64,000 nt of DNA from Bacteroidaceae bacterium (lineage in GTDB: Bacteria; Bacteroidota; Bacteroidia; Bacteroidales; Bacteroidaceae), in contig JAFZWM010000042.1 of assembly GCA_017617315.1 (NCBI GenBank), positions 62,001 to 126,000 of the forward strand, given 5' to 3'. Below are positions 28,201 through 36,528 of the stretch, in pieces; the stretch's first letter is position 1; every line of letters begins with the position of its first letter. The notes beneath the pieces are model-generated. The model worked only from the letters and a program-made list of their open reading frames with translations, searched no databases and had not been told where the DNA came from. A program made the translations under genes and the position numbers.

Positions 28201-28300
28201 TGACAGCACGGGAAAGGTGAAGAAAATCTCAAGCAATATAAAAGGCGAATACATGTTTGGCGAGAATGCCGAGAAGGGCATGTATTGGTTTGCAAAGTAA
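25256..28300 (+). CDS. Secreted protein with pectate-lyase-like beta-helix and a large C-terminal domain
   Basis: 1014 residues with a signal peptide (about 1-21, ending GTAQ). Residues 60-480 look like a right-handed beta-helix: ADAIQAAIDYV at the start, GAVLLGEGTFEISERLHIS, many NxxI/V ladder turns and aromatic-rich loops. Residues 570-1010 form a second domain with TIM-barrel-like features (RFVPDREGTGLTDRIDSVV, FHHYFQHN, VVHLISEEFTGPLHF), which resembles the DUF6298-type region of Bacteroidetes proteins. An envelope-located glycan-active enzyme is plausible, but no catalytic residues can be assigned. No SusC/SusD genes are adjacent. Confidence 0.72.
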   Translation: MDNKTIILSLLLGGFAYMGTAQKPAPKKPHIKLENEKIEYDTYRYVDYSYCGYRQSAANIPNIQVKAVASNADAIQAAIDYVSKLPADKNGHRGAVLLGEGTFEISERLHISASGVVLRGMGRDKTVIRKKGVDRMSLLLIEGKGDVRYTDSTTIAQDFVYVTDKTIRLANAANYKVGDRISLTWQSTNEWINSLGCAGFSPTNTTLGWHKGDTDVQWTRRITAVKGNEITIDVPLTMTLNKNLASTIVARMPEYNIIGECGVENLTLESDYESDFDENHCWTGISIDNAENCWVRMVNFRHFAGSAVILQRGSSMITVEDCKSYDPKSELAGARRQTFYTVGQMNLFQRCYSEEGIHDFSAGWCAAGPNAFVQCEAMNAHGYSGPVEAWACGLLFDIVDIIGNDIKFCNLGQSKNGAGWNTANSVLWQCTAGEIFCYSPDKDNTNHCYYNWSKESGDGDWYGGGNFGKPRSLFAQQLADRTSAENAEKCRIYMRNTNASSNPTVEDAQILAEEARTVPRVTLEAWIDSAKFNSSLLAHNKAKVISAPTKKTADAHHNISITNGQITKNGLAIAGNLYSTPWWRGNIRPSFVKGFYSAPAVTRFVPDREGTGLTDRIDSVVSYMDKNGFCIFAQNYGLWTDRRRDDHLRVKRRDADVWAPFYEQPLARSGKETAWDGLTKYDLTKPNKWYFARLNEFADKFDGLLYFHHYFQHNILEAGAHWVDSPWRPVNNINGSVFPEPVPFTGDKRIFVATFFYDINNPKMAELHRQYIRQQLDQFKGKDNVVHLISEEFTGPLHFVQFWIDCIKEWEAENGKVKVALSVTKDVQDAILSDPARASVVDIIDIKYWHYNTKGLWAIESGKNLAPRQWQRKFKPGSTGFDEVFKAVSEYRQKYPEKAVTYSAQNFDKNGWAVLMAGGSCANIKIDDSFRKQLLTSVASMKPEVGNDAVKVLKGDNAVLAYLCGSNAKVSLPAGKFTLYQIDSTGKVKKISSNIKGEYMFGENAEKGMYWFAK

Positions 28301-28367
28301 TTTCTATAGTTGAGAGTTGAGAAAGTTGAGGGCTGAAAGTTGATATCTGAGAATTTGCTTTTATAAC

Positions 28368-28414
28368 AAAAATCCCTTGCAAGGCTCTTTATACTGCCTC
28401 TGCAAGGGATTTTT
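28368..28414 (+). terminator. Intrinsic terminator after the beta-helix gene
   Basis: AAAAATCCCTTGCA (28368-28381) pairs with TGCAAGGGATTTTT (28401-28414). The region before it (28301-28367) holds AGTTGAGAGTTGAG-type repeats. Confidence 0.88.
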
Positions 28415-28545
28415 AGTTTTTCTTACAATTTTTGCAGATTTAAATACTAAGTTTTAACCTTTTGATTTTTAGCGAGATTCCCGTCAAACAGGCATTTCTG
28501 CAAGGAAAAACTGGCTTCTGATGCCGTAAATTCGTCAGCAAAAAG

Positions 28546-28577
28546 TTTGCATATTCAAATTTTATTTGTATCTTTGC
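28546..28577 (+). promoter_or_regulatory. Promoter of tRNA-Asp
   Basis: TTTG at 28546-28549 and TATCTTTGC at 28569-28577 are 19 bases apart, a full Bacteroidetes promoter, about 60 bases before the tRNA. Confidence 0.82.
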
Positions 28578-28637
28578 ATCGCTTTTGGGAACGGAGGTTC
28601 CACATAAGTTAACTTACCTTTAAAATATTAGATTTCA

Positions 28638-28711
28638 GGTGCGTTAGTTCAGCTGGTTAGAATACATGCCTGTCACGCATGGGGTCACGGGTTCGAGTCC
28701 CGTACGCACCG
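28638..28711 (+). tRNA. tRNA-Asp (anticodon GTC)
   Basis: 74 bases fold as a cloverleaf: acceptor GGTGCGT pairs with ACGCACC, the anticodon loop is CTGTCAC with GTC, and the T-arm has GGTTCGAGTCC. CCA is not encoded. It has its own promoter and terminator and lies near the edge of the second capsule region. Confidence 0.95.
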
Positions 28712-28715
28712 CAGA

Positions 28716-28747
28716 AGACTTCACTTTTGATAAGTGAAGTCTTTTTG
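28716..28747 (+). terminator. Intrinsic terminator of tRNA-Asp
   Basis: AGACTTCACTT (28716-28726) pairs with AAGTGAAGTCT (28732-28742), followed by five T. Confidence 0.9.
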
Positions 28748-28773
28748 TTTTTTATAAAATGCGCTAAAAAAAA

Positions 28774-29004
28774 TTAGTAACTCATTGTTGCATCGACCTT
28801 GTCGGTCCATTCAGGCAACAAATATCCGTGAATATCTACGCAATGGTCGTGGATTGTCTGCTTTCTGTCATCTTCCTGCTTCATCCACCACTTTGTACAT
28901 TCGGGATATAGCGTAGCCTTTTTGTTTGCCTTTGTTGCAATGCGCTCTTTCTGACCTACCGTGAGTGATACCCACCATGTGTCCAAAACTGAAATCTTTC
29001 CCAT
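28774..29004 (-). CDS. Small hypothetical protein, 76 residues
   Basis: The family is not recognised. The sequence is tryptophan-rich near both ends (TWWVSL at 9-14, KWWMKQ at 38-43) and has SLTVGQKERIATKANKKA. No signal peptide or membrane segment is evident. A complete promoter lies directly upstream, which argues that it is a real gene. It stands alone between the tRNA-Asp terminator and the end of the capsule locus. Confidence 0.65.
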   Translation of the reverse strand: MGKISVLDTWWVSLTVGQKERIATKANKKATLYPECTKWWMKQEDDRKQTIHDHCVDIHGYLLPEWTDKVDATMSY

Positions 29005-29033
29005 AAGCTTAATTATTTATGAATAACACTTCA

Positions 29034-29064
29034 CAAATATAGCAAATTCAGTTAAACGAACAAA
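29034..29064 (-). promoter_or_regulatory. Promoter of the 76-residue ORF
   Basis: On the minus strand TTTG (29061-29064) and TATATTTG (29034-29041) are 19 bases apart. A transcript would start about 22 bases before the ATG at 29004. Confidence 0.65.
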
Positions 29065-29078
29065 TAAAATGATAAAAA

Positions 29079-29114
29079 AAGGCTGTCATCCGAATATTTT
29101 CAGATGACAGCCTT
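29079..29114 (-). terminator. Intrinsic terminator at the end of the second capsule locus
   Basis: AAGGCTGTCATC (29079-29090) pairs with GATGACAGCCTT (29103-29114); on the minus strand it ends in a T-run. It is 54 bases after the last gene of the locus. Confidence 0.9.
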
Positions 29115-29167
29115 CTATAAAATATAGAAAAATCAAATCGTCCTTTTACTACAAGGAACGAAGATCT

Positions 29168-30040
29168 TTACTTCTCATGTCGAGCAAAGCCCTCGATAAT
29201 CAAGTCTTTGGTCTGCTGAATATGTGCACGGCTTGAAGCTCCAAACAATACGCTCTCGATCTTAGGGAAGCGTGTAACGTATTCCATAGCCTCATCCGGC
29301 TTCAAAGCACCTGCAGCCAAGCATTGCATTGCCATAGGACGGAATTTTCTGTCTGAATTGAGGTATTCCTCATATTCCTGAATGCTTCCTGACATACGGA
29401 AGCCTATCTTGTTGATAGATGAACAAATTATTGGATTCTCGATGCCCAAACGCTCGCACAAATCAACCATGCGAGGCATATTCATTGTAATGAAGCCAGG
29501 TTCTGCATTATATTTCTTCTTGACATATTTCGCATACGCCACGAATATTTCATCCATCCCCAAGCCCATGAGCAAATCGACAATCACATTCTGCAAGAAT
29601 ATTACAGGTGTGTTAAGACCATCGAACATCTTCATCTCAGCATCAATCAGAAGTTCCATCAATGCAGGGAAATCCTTACGCATAAATGCGAGTCCGGCCT
29701 TGCCTGTTACAGCCAAAATGTTTCCAGGGATATAAGCCTTCAGCGTGCCTAAAATGCCAAGTTCGGTAACTGCATTAGCATACTTGTGCGCATACGGCAT
29801 ACATGGATGAAACTTGAAATCCTTGTATTCTTCCTTATGCTCGCGCATATAGTTGCAGATGTTGTATATACGGTCGTGCGTAGTACACATAAATGTATTT
29901 ATGCCACATGCTCTTGCGTTGTCAAGCACATCAATAATAGCCTTGTCTTCCTTAAAACGGATTGCCTGTGCCCTACTTCTCTCATCCGACAAGTGATTAA
30001 CGGCAAAGAACTGATTATCTCCCAGAATAACTTTATCCAT
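29168..30040 (-). CDS. Aldo-keto-reductase-like TIM-barrel protein of unknown function
   Basis: 290 residues with a beta/alpha pattern: VLDNARACGINTFMCTT near 38-54, then alternating strands and helices, ending in SVLFGASSRAHIQQTKDLI near 264-282, which resembles the C-terminal cofactor-binding end of aldo-keto reductases. The usual catalytic tyrosine/lysine pair is not obvious, so the activity is uncertain. It follows an Gfo/Idh/MocA oxidoreductase after 33 bases and is the last gene of the locus. A role in sugar modification is suggested by position only. Confidence 0.6.
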   Translation of the reverse strand: MDKVILGDNQFFAVNHLSDERSRAQAIRFKEDKAIIDVLDNARACGINTFMCTTHDRIYNICNYMREHKEEYKDFKFHPCMPYAHKYANAVTELGILGTLKAYIPGNILAVTGKAGLAFMRKDFPALMELLIDAEMKMFDGLNTPVIFLQNVIVDLLMGLGMDEIFVAYAKYVKKKYNAEPGFITMNMPRMVDLCERLGIENPIICSSINKIGFRMSGSIQEYEEYLNSDRKFRPMAMQCLAAGALKPDEAMEYVTRFPKIESVLFGASSRAHIQQTKDLIIEGFARHEK

Positions 30041-30073
30041 AGTTTACAACGATTTAGTTTTTTATATTACACA

Positions 30074-31093
30074 TTACAGAAGTTCTGCATCTTTCTCCAT
30101 CTTTGCAATGATATAATCTGTCTGCAAAGCCGATTCGAAAGAATTTCTGTCATCAATCTCTCCAGTCTCAATACCGTGCATGAAAGCTGCAGTCTCAGCA
30201 GTATATTCCTCTCCACGAAGGTTAAAGTCGACCATAGGAGTGCAATCTGTAATATATTTAAAGTTCCATCCCTGTTTCAGTCCGTATTCAGGTTTGTCTT
30301 CCTTTACATAAATCTTCAGAGTTGTAGCATCAGCCTCAAGTTTTCCCTTATCTCCCTGAATCTTCAGACTCGTTGTCATCTTGCGCACTGTATCATCGCT
30401 CCAGTTTACGCTAATCTGTCCCTTCAGTCCGTTTGCAAGATAAAGTGAACCATATACAGCATCATCCACCTCAGAAGAGAAAATAGAAGGCATCTGAGTT
30501 CCACGACAATCTACAATATTACTGCCACAAATGTAATTTATAAGGTTAAGAACATGGGCAGCATAGTCTTCTATACAGCCACCGCCGTTCTTCTTATCGC
30601 TTCGCCATGTACCACCTTTTGATTTCAACACAACAGGACCATAGGCCTCGCCCATAAAGTGGAAAGGCTTACCTATTACGCCTTCGGCCAATAGACGTTT
30701 CATTTCGTTAAATGTGCCGATGTATCTGTTGTGATAACCAACTTGGTTAACCAAGCCTTTGGCTTTGGCCATCTGAACCATTTTCTCGCCTTGTTCAATA
30801 GTCAAGGCGAAAGGTTTCTCACAGAATACATGACAACCTTTCTCCATAGCATACATTACCATATCATAATGCAGTTTTGTTGGAGTTACCACATATACAC
30901 AGTCTGGCTTCTGTTCATCAATCATCTTCTTATAGTCAGTGTACATCTGGATTTTAGTCAGTTTTTTAAAAGCACTCTGCAACAGACTATCCATATCACA
31001 AGCGGCCACCAACTCCACGTTTGGCAGACCTCCAAGGATTGCAGCATGGCTCATTCCCATCTTTCCCAATCCTATAATTGCAGCTTTAATCAT
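30074..31093 (-). CDS. Gfo/Idh/MocA-family NAD(P)-dependent sugar oxidoreductase
   Basis: 339 residues from the ATG at 31093; the upstream extension to 31159 (VLSYGSFIVYNKK) does not fit the family. The N-terminal Rossmann motif is IIGLGKMGMSHA near 6-17, and CEKPFALT near 92-99 is the family signature with the conserved lysine. NGGGCIEDYAAHVLN near 164-178 covers the catalytic region. Such enzymes oxidise or reduce sugars or sugar nucleotides. It is separated from the upstream acyltransferase by about 150 bases. Confidence 0.85.
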   Translation of the reverse strand: MIKAAIIGLGKMGMSHAAILGGLPNVELVAACDMDSLLQSAFKKLTKIQMYTDYKKMIDEQKPDCVYVVTPTKLHYDMVMYAMEKGCHVFCEKPFALTIEQGEKMVQMAKAKGLVNQVGYHNRYIGTFNEMKRLLAEGVIGKPFHFMGEAYGPVVLKSKGGTWRSDKKNGGGCIEDYAAHVLNLINYICGSNIVDCRGTQMPSIFSSEVDDAVYGSLYLANGLKGQISVNWSDDTVRKMTTSLKIQGDKGKLEADATTLKIYVKEDKPEYGLKQGWNFKYITDCTPMVDFNLRGEEYTAETAAFMHGIETGEIDDRNSFESALQTDYIIAKMEKDAELL

Positions 31094-31241
31094 AAAATAT
31101 ATTTTCTTATTGTATACGATAAAGGAACCATAGCTTAAAACGGCTCGCAAGATATACAAAATTTTCTTACAAAAAAAATTGTTATTACTTTTTTTTCAAA
31201 TTAAGTATGTTAATTGTAACAATACTATCGGACTCTGTTTA

Positions 31242-32237
31242 TTATCTACCAATAACAAACATACTAAGCCATTTATTTTTCCTGACAATATATTTGGAAA
31301 GAATAATTGGTATTACGCACCCCAACACAGATACAAAAACAAGCCACAAATAGTATGGAACATAATTTGAGAAGTGAAAGTTTATGTACAGCACTCTTAA
31401 TGGTATCACTGTCAACATCGACAATATATAAATATCCATACAATAAAGTCCTAATGTCTTCGCCGCGTTATGAATAACATTCTCTCCAGTCTCAGAAATT
31501 CGTATTCCCAAATAGAACATCATTATAATTCCGCTTAGCGTAATAACATATTCTTTAAAAGGGAAATATGCAACAAAACGCAAGCATGTAAGCACTACAA
31601 AGGCAAGTATTCCAATAACAGCTTTGTTCAAATGAGATTTCACCACATCATAGTAATTGGCAAGAACACCTCCTAATGCGAACCAAACAAAATCATGAAA
31701 CACATGCTTTATTTGTCCAATCATCCAACTACTGTCAATAAAAGATATTACAGCCATCAACACAGACAATATCAATAAGCCATACGTTCCTATTTTCCTA
31801 AAAACAACACATATTAAAGACATTACAAACAATACCCAAAGAAACCAACATCCATTTGCCGGACTCACTCCCAAAAGCATTTCCACCCAAAAGTTTTGAG
31901 ACAGCGGGTGGTTGGCATATGAGGCTCCAATTGTTTTAATCAAAATATATAAAATAGAAAAAAACAAATATGGCAGCATTAGCCTATTAAATCTTTTTAA
32001 AAGAGTTGCGCCTACTCCCATCTTATGCAATCTGGGAATAAACAAGAAACCAGCAAACAAGAAAAACACAGGCATGTGGAATGAATAAATCCACTTTTCT
32101 AAGAAAAATGCGAAAGAATCTTTGCCTACAATCTTCCACCCTATTTCTGCATCGGGAAAAGAATGTCCAATTACAGCAAGCAAAATTGCAAATCCCTTAG
32201 TAATATCGATTTCTTCAAAATATTTTTTTTCACCCAT
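31242..32237 (-). CDS. Acyltransferase family 3 membrane protein
   Basis: 331 residues with about ten membrane helices. EEIDITKGFAILLAVIGHSF near 8-27 contains the conserved histidine typical of acyltransferase-3 proteins, and FHMPVFFLFAGFLF near 53-66 is the family landmark that follows. Members O-acylate sugars, often with acetyl groups, in surface polysaccharides. The start overlaps the preceding GT4 gene by 8 bases. Confidence 0.87.
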   Translation of the reverse strand: MGEKKYFEEIDITKGFAILLAVIGHSFPDAEIGWKIVGKDSFAFFLEKWIYSFHMPVFFLFAGFLFIPRLHKMGVGATLLKRFNRLMLPYLFFSILYILIKTIGASYANHPLSQNFWVEMLLGVSPANGCWFLWVLFVMSLICVVFRKIGTYGLLILSVLMAVISFIDSSWMIGQIKHVFHDFVWFALGGVLANYYDVVKSHLNKAVIGILAFVVLTCLRFVAYFPFKEYVITLSGIIMMFYLGIRISETGENVIHNAAKTLGLYCMDIYILSMLTVIPLRVLYINFHFSNYVPYYLWLVFVSVLGCVIPIILSKYIVRKNKWLSMFVIGR

Positions 32238-33366
32238 TTATTCGTCTCATTATATGAATGTACTGATCTGTTATTGACTCCCAATTGAAACGTTCTTTTA
32301 TGTCCTTTTGTCCATCAATTGCGTTTTTCTTCAGAAGTTCAGGATTATCCAATGCCTTCTGAAGAACTTCACGAAGTGCCATGGCATTTCCACTCTCAAA
32401 AGTTATGGCATTATCCTTGGTAATAAAAGTGTTCTCGCGGATATCACTACAGATAAGCGGAGTTCCGAGTCCCATAACCGTTAGAATCACAGGAGAAAGT
32501 CCCTCTATCAACGAAGGCTGACAATATGCATAGGCATTCTTCATTAGAATATTGGTATCCTCACCATACACATATCCCGGACAAATGATTCTCGAATCTG
32601 ATGTAGTCTTAATTTTGCTCTCGTATTCATTAGGATTTGGAGAGCCGCCAATCATAACCAACTTCTTGTCTGTCTTCAGTCCTTCAAAAGCCTCTTTGAG
32701 CAGATGCAATCCTTTGTCTGGAATGAAACGACCTACAAACAGGAAATATTCTCCTTTTTTCAACGATAGTTTGTCAAGAATGTCCGTATTATCAGACGGT
32801 TCAGGAACTTCACTGCCGTATGGAATAAAATCATACGTCTTGTTATATTTCTTTTCGTAATACTCCTTTGTGTATACATTGTCGAACACAACAGCATTTG
32901 GGATATGAGCTGTCAGATAGTTAGAAAACAGATAATACAATTTCCCATACCATGGCCATTTATCGCGCTTCCAGTCCATTGCGAACTGGCTTACGACAAC
33001 TTTCTTTCCTGCCAATCTAAGAAACAAAGCCCACAAACTGTTTGCTCCACTGTGCAGATGTACAACATCGGCTGTATCGTGAACAATAACGTCCCATGTA
33101 CACTTACAAGAATGTAAAAGACTGTCAAAACCAGCCTTGCTAACAGTCTTGAATGGCTTTAGGCGTATTCCCTCGTATTCCAGATTCTTATCTTCGCGCG
33201 TTTCGTTCGGATATATACGCGTATATGCCAAAAGAGAATATCCTCTCTTTACGATACGAGGATATAACTCAACTGCAAATTTATCACTACCTGCGCCACC
33301 AGCTCTTGGCGGAATATCACGAAAACCGCCAAATGCTGCAATACGCATTTTTTTCTTTTCTTCCAT
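32230..33366 (-). CDS. GT4-family glycosyltransferase
   Basis: 378 residues. The N-terminus (IAAFGGFRDIPPRAGGAGSDKF) resembles DUF1972-like rhamnosyltransferase starts; VGRFIPDKGLHLLKEAF near 212-228 and QPSLIEGLSPVILTVM near 285-300 mark the donor domain. The second acidic residue of the usual E-x7-E motif is replaced by threonine. It overlaps the acyltransferase by 8 bases and lies 35 bases after the SDR gene. Confidence 0.83.
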   Translation of the reverse strand: MEEKKKMRIAAFGGFRDIPPRAGGAGSDKFAVELYPRIVKRGYSLLAYTRIYPNETREDKNLEYEGIRLKPFKTVSKAGFDSLLHSCKCTWDVIVHDTADVVHLHSGANSLWALFLRLAGKKVVVSQFAMDWKRDKWPWYGKLYYLFSNYLTAHIPNAVVFDNVYTKEYYEKKYNKTYDFIPYGSEVPEPSDNTDILDKLSLKKGEYFLFVGRFIPDKGLHLLKEAFEGLKTDKKLVMIGGSPNPNEYESKIKTTSDSRIICPGYVYGEDTNILMKNAYAYCQPSLIEGLSPVILTVMGLGTPLICSDIRENTFITKDNAITFESGNAMALREVLQKALDNPELLKKNAIDGQKDIKERFNWESITDQYIHIMRRING

Positions 33367-33401
33367 AAAAAATTCTCTTCAGATTCTCTGGAAACCGAAG
33401 A

Positions 33402-34307
33402 CTAATCTAAATATCCCTTATAATAATTATCAATATATTCTTTCAAAGAAACCTTCCAGTCTCTCATTGCGCTCACCCCGCGCAGATTTAACTTGCGAGT
33501 CCAAAGGCGTTCACATGCAGGACGAGGAGCAAAGTAATCCTTGGCAAAATATTCTGACGTTACGACATTTATCTTTACTTTATCTTCCCAATTAAGACAT
33601 TTCAAAAGTTCCTGTGCAACCTCAAGTCTGCTTGTCTGTCCACCGCATACGCAATTATACACCCCCCAGTACTCTTTCTGTATCAGATTCTTGACTGTCT
33701 TTGCAAAATCCTGTGTGTATGTTGGAGTTCCGTCCTTGTCGTTCACAATGAAAAGTTCTTTCTTTCCTTCTTTCAACTGTTTCATCAGTTTCTGAATGAA
33801 CTTTTTATCCTTTGAAGGACCAGCTCCCATCATCCAGCCTGCACGACAAACAAGATAACGCTTTGCATTTTCGACAACAAAACGCTCGCCCATATACTTG
33901 GAACGTGCATAAGCGCCCAACGGATTTGGCATATCCCAATCGTCGTATAACTGCTTCTTGCCATCAAAAATTCCGGCAGTGCTAATATATAACAATGGTA
34001 TGTCCAATTCGTTGGCTATATATACAGCATTCTCAACACACAATGTGTTAGTCAGATATGTCTCGTCAGCATTATTCTCGCACCACTCCAAATCTGTATA
34101 AGCGCCCAAATGAAACAGATAGTCAGGCTTAAAATCAATGACATCATTCTTGTAGGCCTCGAAGTCGCGAAAATCGAGAAATGAAAGCCAATCGGCATTT
34201 ACATCCTTATCGGTACACTTAATCTCGTAATCACCCTTGAACTGCTGGTAAAAAGCCTCACCCAACATTCCGCCACAACCAGCTATATAAATTTTCTTTT
34301 TTGCCAT
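33402..34307 (-). CDS. RmlD-like short-chain dehydrogenase (sugar-nucleotide reductase)
   Basis: 301 residues. The N-terminus AGCGGMLGEAF has the NAD(P) glycine-rich loop, STAGIFDGKK near 108-117 the serine region, and YARSKYMGERFV near 133-144 the YxxxK catalytic pair. The best family match is the RmlD/dTDP-4-dehydrorhamnose reductase group. In this setting it probably reduces a 4-keto sugar, perhaps the CDP-sugar made by RfbF/RfbG, but this is inferred. Confidence 0.82.
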   Translation of the reverse strand: MAKKKIYIAGCGGMLGEAFYQQFKGDYEIKCTDKDVNADWLSFLDFRDFEAYKNDVIDFKPDYLFHLGAYTDLEWCENNADETYLTNTLCVENAVYIANELDIPLLYISTAGIFDGKKQLYDDWDMPNPLGAYARSKYMGERFVVENAKRYLVCRAGWMMGAGPSKDKKFIQKLMKQLKEGKKELFIVNDKDGTPTYTQDFAKTVKNLIQKEYWGVYNCVCGGQTSRLEVAQELLKCLNWEDKVKINVVTSEYFAKDYFAPRPACERLWTRKLNLRGVSAMRDWKVSLKEYIDNYYKGYLD

Positions 34308-34325
34308 AGTATATGTTTTTTTACA

Positions 34326-35243
34326 TTAATCCCAATCTAATGTTGCAACCCACTCGGCAGTCTTTCTGACTGCATCGTCAAAGTTCCACTTAGGCTGATA
34401 GCCTGTATCTCTATAGAGTTTTGTAACATCAACACTTGTATAGTCAACATGAAAATCCTCGTGATAAGTGCCCAAACGGATCTCTGCATCAGGACATATT
34501 ATATCGCGAACACGCGCTACAATATCCTTCAAAGGCAATCGTAAATTGCTGCCAATATAGTAAACAGAGTCTGGCAAGCCCTTCTCTCCTGCCAGGACAA
34601 GAGCAGAAAGAGTATCATCGATGTAATTCCAGTCGTACAAATGTATGCCTTCAGTCAAGTCTAGCGATTCTCCCTTAAGCAACTTGTGCACGAACAAGTT
34701 TGTAGAGCGGCGTGAACAATCGCCCACACCAAACGTGTTTGCAAAGGCCACGCTTAAGAATGGTATACCTCTCTGAGCTGCTGTTGCATGAGCCAACACA
34801 CGGGCAGCCTGCTTTGCCGCACCATATACATTACAATGTGCTCCTGCTGTATGGCTAAGTGTTTCTTTCTCGCTTACCATATATTCAGAGAATGATGTAG
34901 AGAAGAGAAATCTCTTGCATCCCATCTTTGCTGCCTCATTAACAGCATCGCACAACGGCTTTATATTCTGCGACTGAGCAACATAGTCGTTTGTAGCCTT
35001 TCCATATCCGCCCCATGCCAGATAATAAAAGATATCGATATCCTTTACATCTGTCATTGTTGATATTTTATCAAAATCTTCAAAACCAACCTTTATTATT
35101 TCAAGATTCTCAAACTTTTTATACTGTTCTATTTTCTCAGGATGAGGTACAATGGCAACAACATGTGCTCCTTCCTGCAAATAATGTCTGAGCAAGTGCT
35201 GGCCAATGAAGCCAGATGCTCCTGTGATTGCTATCTTTTTCAT
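34326..35243 (-). CDS. NAD-dependent epimerase/dehydratase (extended SDR)
   Basis: 305 residues with TGASGFIGQHLL at 6-17, the SFSEYM region near 118-123 and YGAAKQAARVL near 142-152 as the YxxxK pair. It belongs to the extended SDR enzymes that act on nucleotide sugars. Only 18 bases separate it from the next SDR gene; together they may perform successive epimerisation or reduction steps of one sugar. Confidence 0.82.
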   Translation of the reverse strand: MKKIAITGASGFIGQHLLRHYLQEGAHVVAIVPHPEKIEQYKKFENLEIIKVGFEDFDKISTMTDVKDIDIFYYLAWGGYGKATNDYVAQSQNIKPLCDAVNEAAKMGCKRFLFSTSFSEYMVSEKETLSHTAGAHCNVYGAAKQAARVLAHATAAQRGIPFLSVAFANTFGVGDCSRRSTNLFVHKLLKGESLDLTEGIHLYDWNYIDDTLSALVLAGEKGLPDSVYYIGSNLRLPLKDIVARVRDIICPDAEIRLGTYHEDFHVDYTSVDVTKLYRDTGYQPKWNFDDAVRKTAEWVATLDWD

Positions 35244-35259
35244 TGTTTAATGAGTTTTA

Positions 35260-36486
35260 TTATAAGAACTCCTTATAAAAATTTATCAATCTGTTATAAT
35301 AGTCTTCCCTGTCAAAATGCTTATGCGCAAAATCCAATGCTTTCCTACGCATCTGTAAATACTCGTCTCTAGACAAAGCATCAGCCTTTAATATTACACT
35401 TCGCAACTCTGCAACATCCCCCCACTTAAAACTAAATCCTGTTTCGCCATCGACAATAATCTCCGGAATTCCGCCGATTCTCGAACCTATAACAGGAGTT
35501 GAAGCCGAATAAGCCTCGATTATTGTCATAGGGTTATTCTCATACCACTCGGACGGAACGATTATAAAATAAGCATTTTTTACCAACGACTTTAATTCAT
35601 CTCCTTGCTTATAGCCTAAGAATTCAACATTCTTTATATTATTTTCGGCTACAAAATTTTTCAAAAGGACTTCTTCCGAACCTGTTCCGACTATTTTCAG
35701 TTGTACATTATTCAAATCCTTAACTGCATTCAGGAGAGTGTGTACACCTTTCTCCTTAGACAAGCGTCCAAAGTACAAAATATATTTTTCACCAGAAGGT
35801 ATATTCCGTTCAGCATCTATACCTTCTGAGAAGTTGTACATTACTACGGTCTTTCTGTCCTTCAGGAAAGGCATATACGGTTCATGCTTCTCTTTTGCAA
35901 AATTGCTTACAAAAAGGAAACCGTCAATTTTCTCAGGCGCATGAAGTACTTTGTTTCGGAAATAAATCTCGGCCGTCATCATAAGGCTCATTGAATAACT
36001 ATCCTTACAACACTTATTTGTAATACATTTCCAAAACTTATGTCCGTCGCACTCTTCACAAATATTTCCTTTACCATTCTTGAATACGTACGCAGGACAA
36101 ACCATTCTGTAGTCGTGAACCGTCATTATGACTGGTACGTTGTACTTCTTTAAAACATCAAGAATAGATGGAGAAATATTGCCCCACATCAAATGAATCT
36201 GGGCGATGTCAGGATGCTCAACCTCAATCAACTGTCCGATTTTCTTTGCCGCCTCGGTATAGTAAAAATATGAAGCCACATTTTTCAGAGGCCTCAACAA
36301 GCCTGTTCTCGACTCCCTTGATGGCGCAAAATAAGATGAGTATTCAGAATCAAAATTCTCGTCCCAGCATAGCGAAAAGAAAACGACATCATGGCCGTGC
36401 TCCTTCAACAACTCGGCCGTATTGAACATCACTTTTTCTGCTCCGCCCAAAATATGATGATAAGCGTCTATCTGTAGTATTTTCAT
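35260..36486 (-). CDS. GT4-family glycosyltransferase
   Basis: 408 residues. ILGGAEKVMFNTAELL near 12-27 is the typical GT4 acceptor-side loop, FGRLSKEKGVHTLLNAV near 233-249 and SEWYENNPMTIIEAY near 301-315 (E-x7-E) form the donor site, followed by GSRIGGIPEIV. A cysteine-rich patch (NICEECDGHKFWKCITNKCC near 136-155) may bind metal and is found in a subset of GT4 enzymes. It lies 42 bases after the TPP enzyme gene. Confidence 0.87.
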   Translation of the reverse strand: MKILQIDAYHHILGGAEKVMFNTAELLKEHGHDVVFFSLCWDENFDSEYSSYFAPSRESRTGLLRPLKNVASYFYYTEAAKKIGQLIEVEHPDIAQIHLMWGNISPSILDVLKKYNVPVIMTVHDYRMVCPAYVFKNGKGNICEECDGHKFWKCITNKCCKDSYSMSLMMTAEIYFRNKVLHAPEKIDGFLFVSNFAKEKHEPYMPFLKDRKTVVMYNFSEGIDAERNIPSGEKYILYFGRLSKEKGVHTLLNAVKDLNNVQLKIVGTGSEEVLLKNFVAENNIKNVEFLGYKQGDELKSLVKNAYFIIVPSEWYENNPMTIIEAYSASTPVIGSRIGGIPEIIVDGETGFSFKWGDVAELRSVILKADALSRDEYLQMRRKALDFAHKHFDREDYYNRLINFYKEFL

Positions 36487-36528
36487 TATCTGGCGAACTT
36501 GCCTAAAAACAATATTGATAGATTGTTT

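Noticed and set aside
28638-28711. tRNA-Asp as integration site of a genomic island
   Set aside because: No duplicated tRNA 3' end and no integrase gene are visible in the window.
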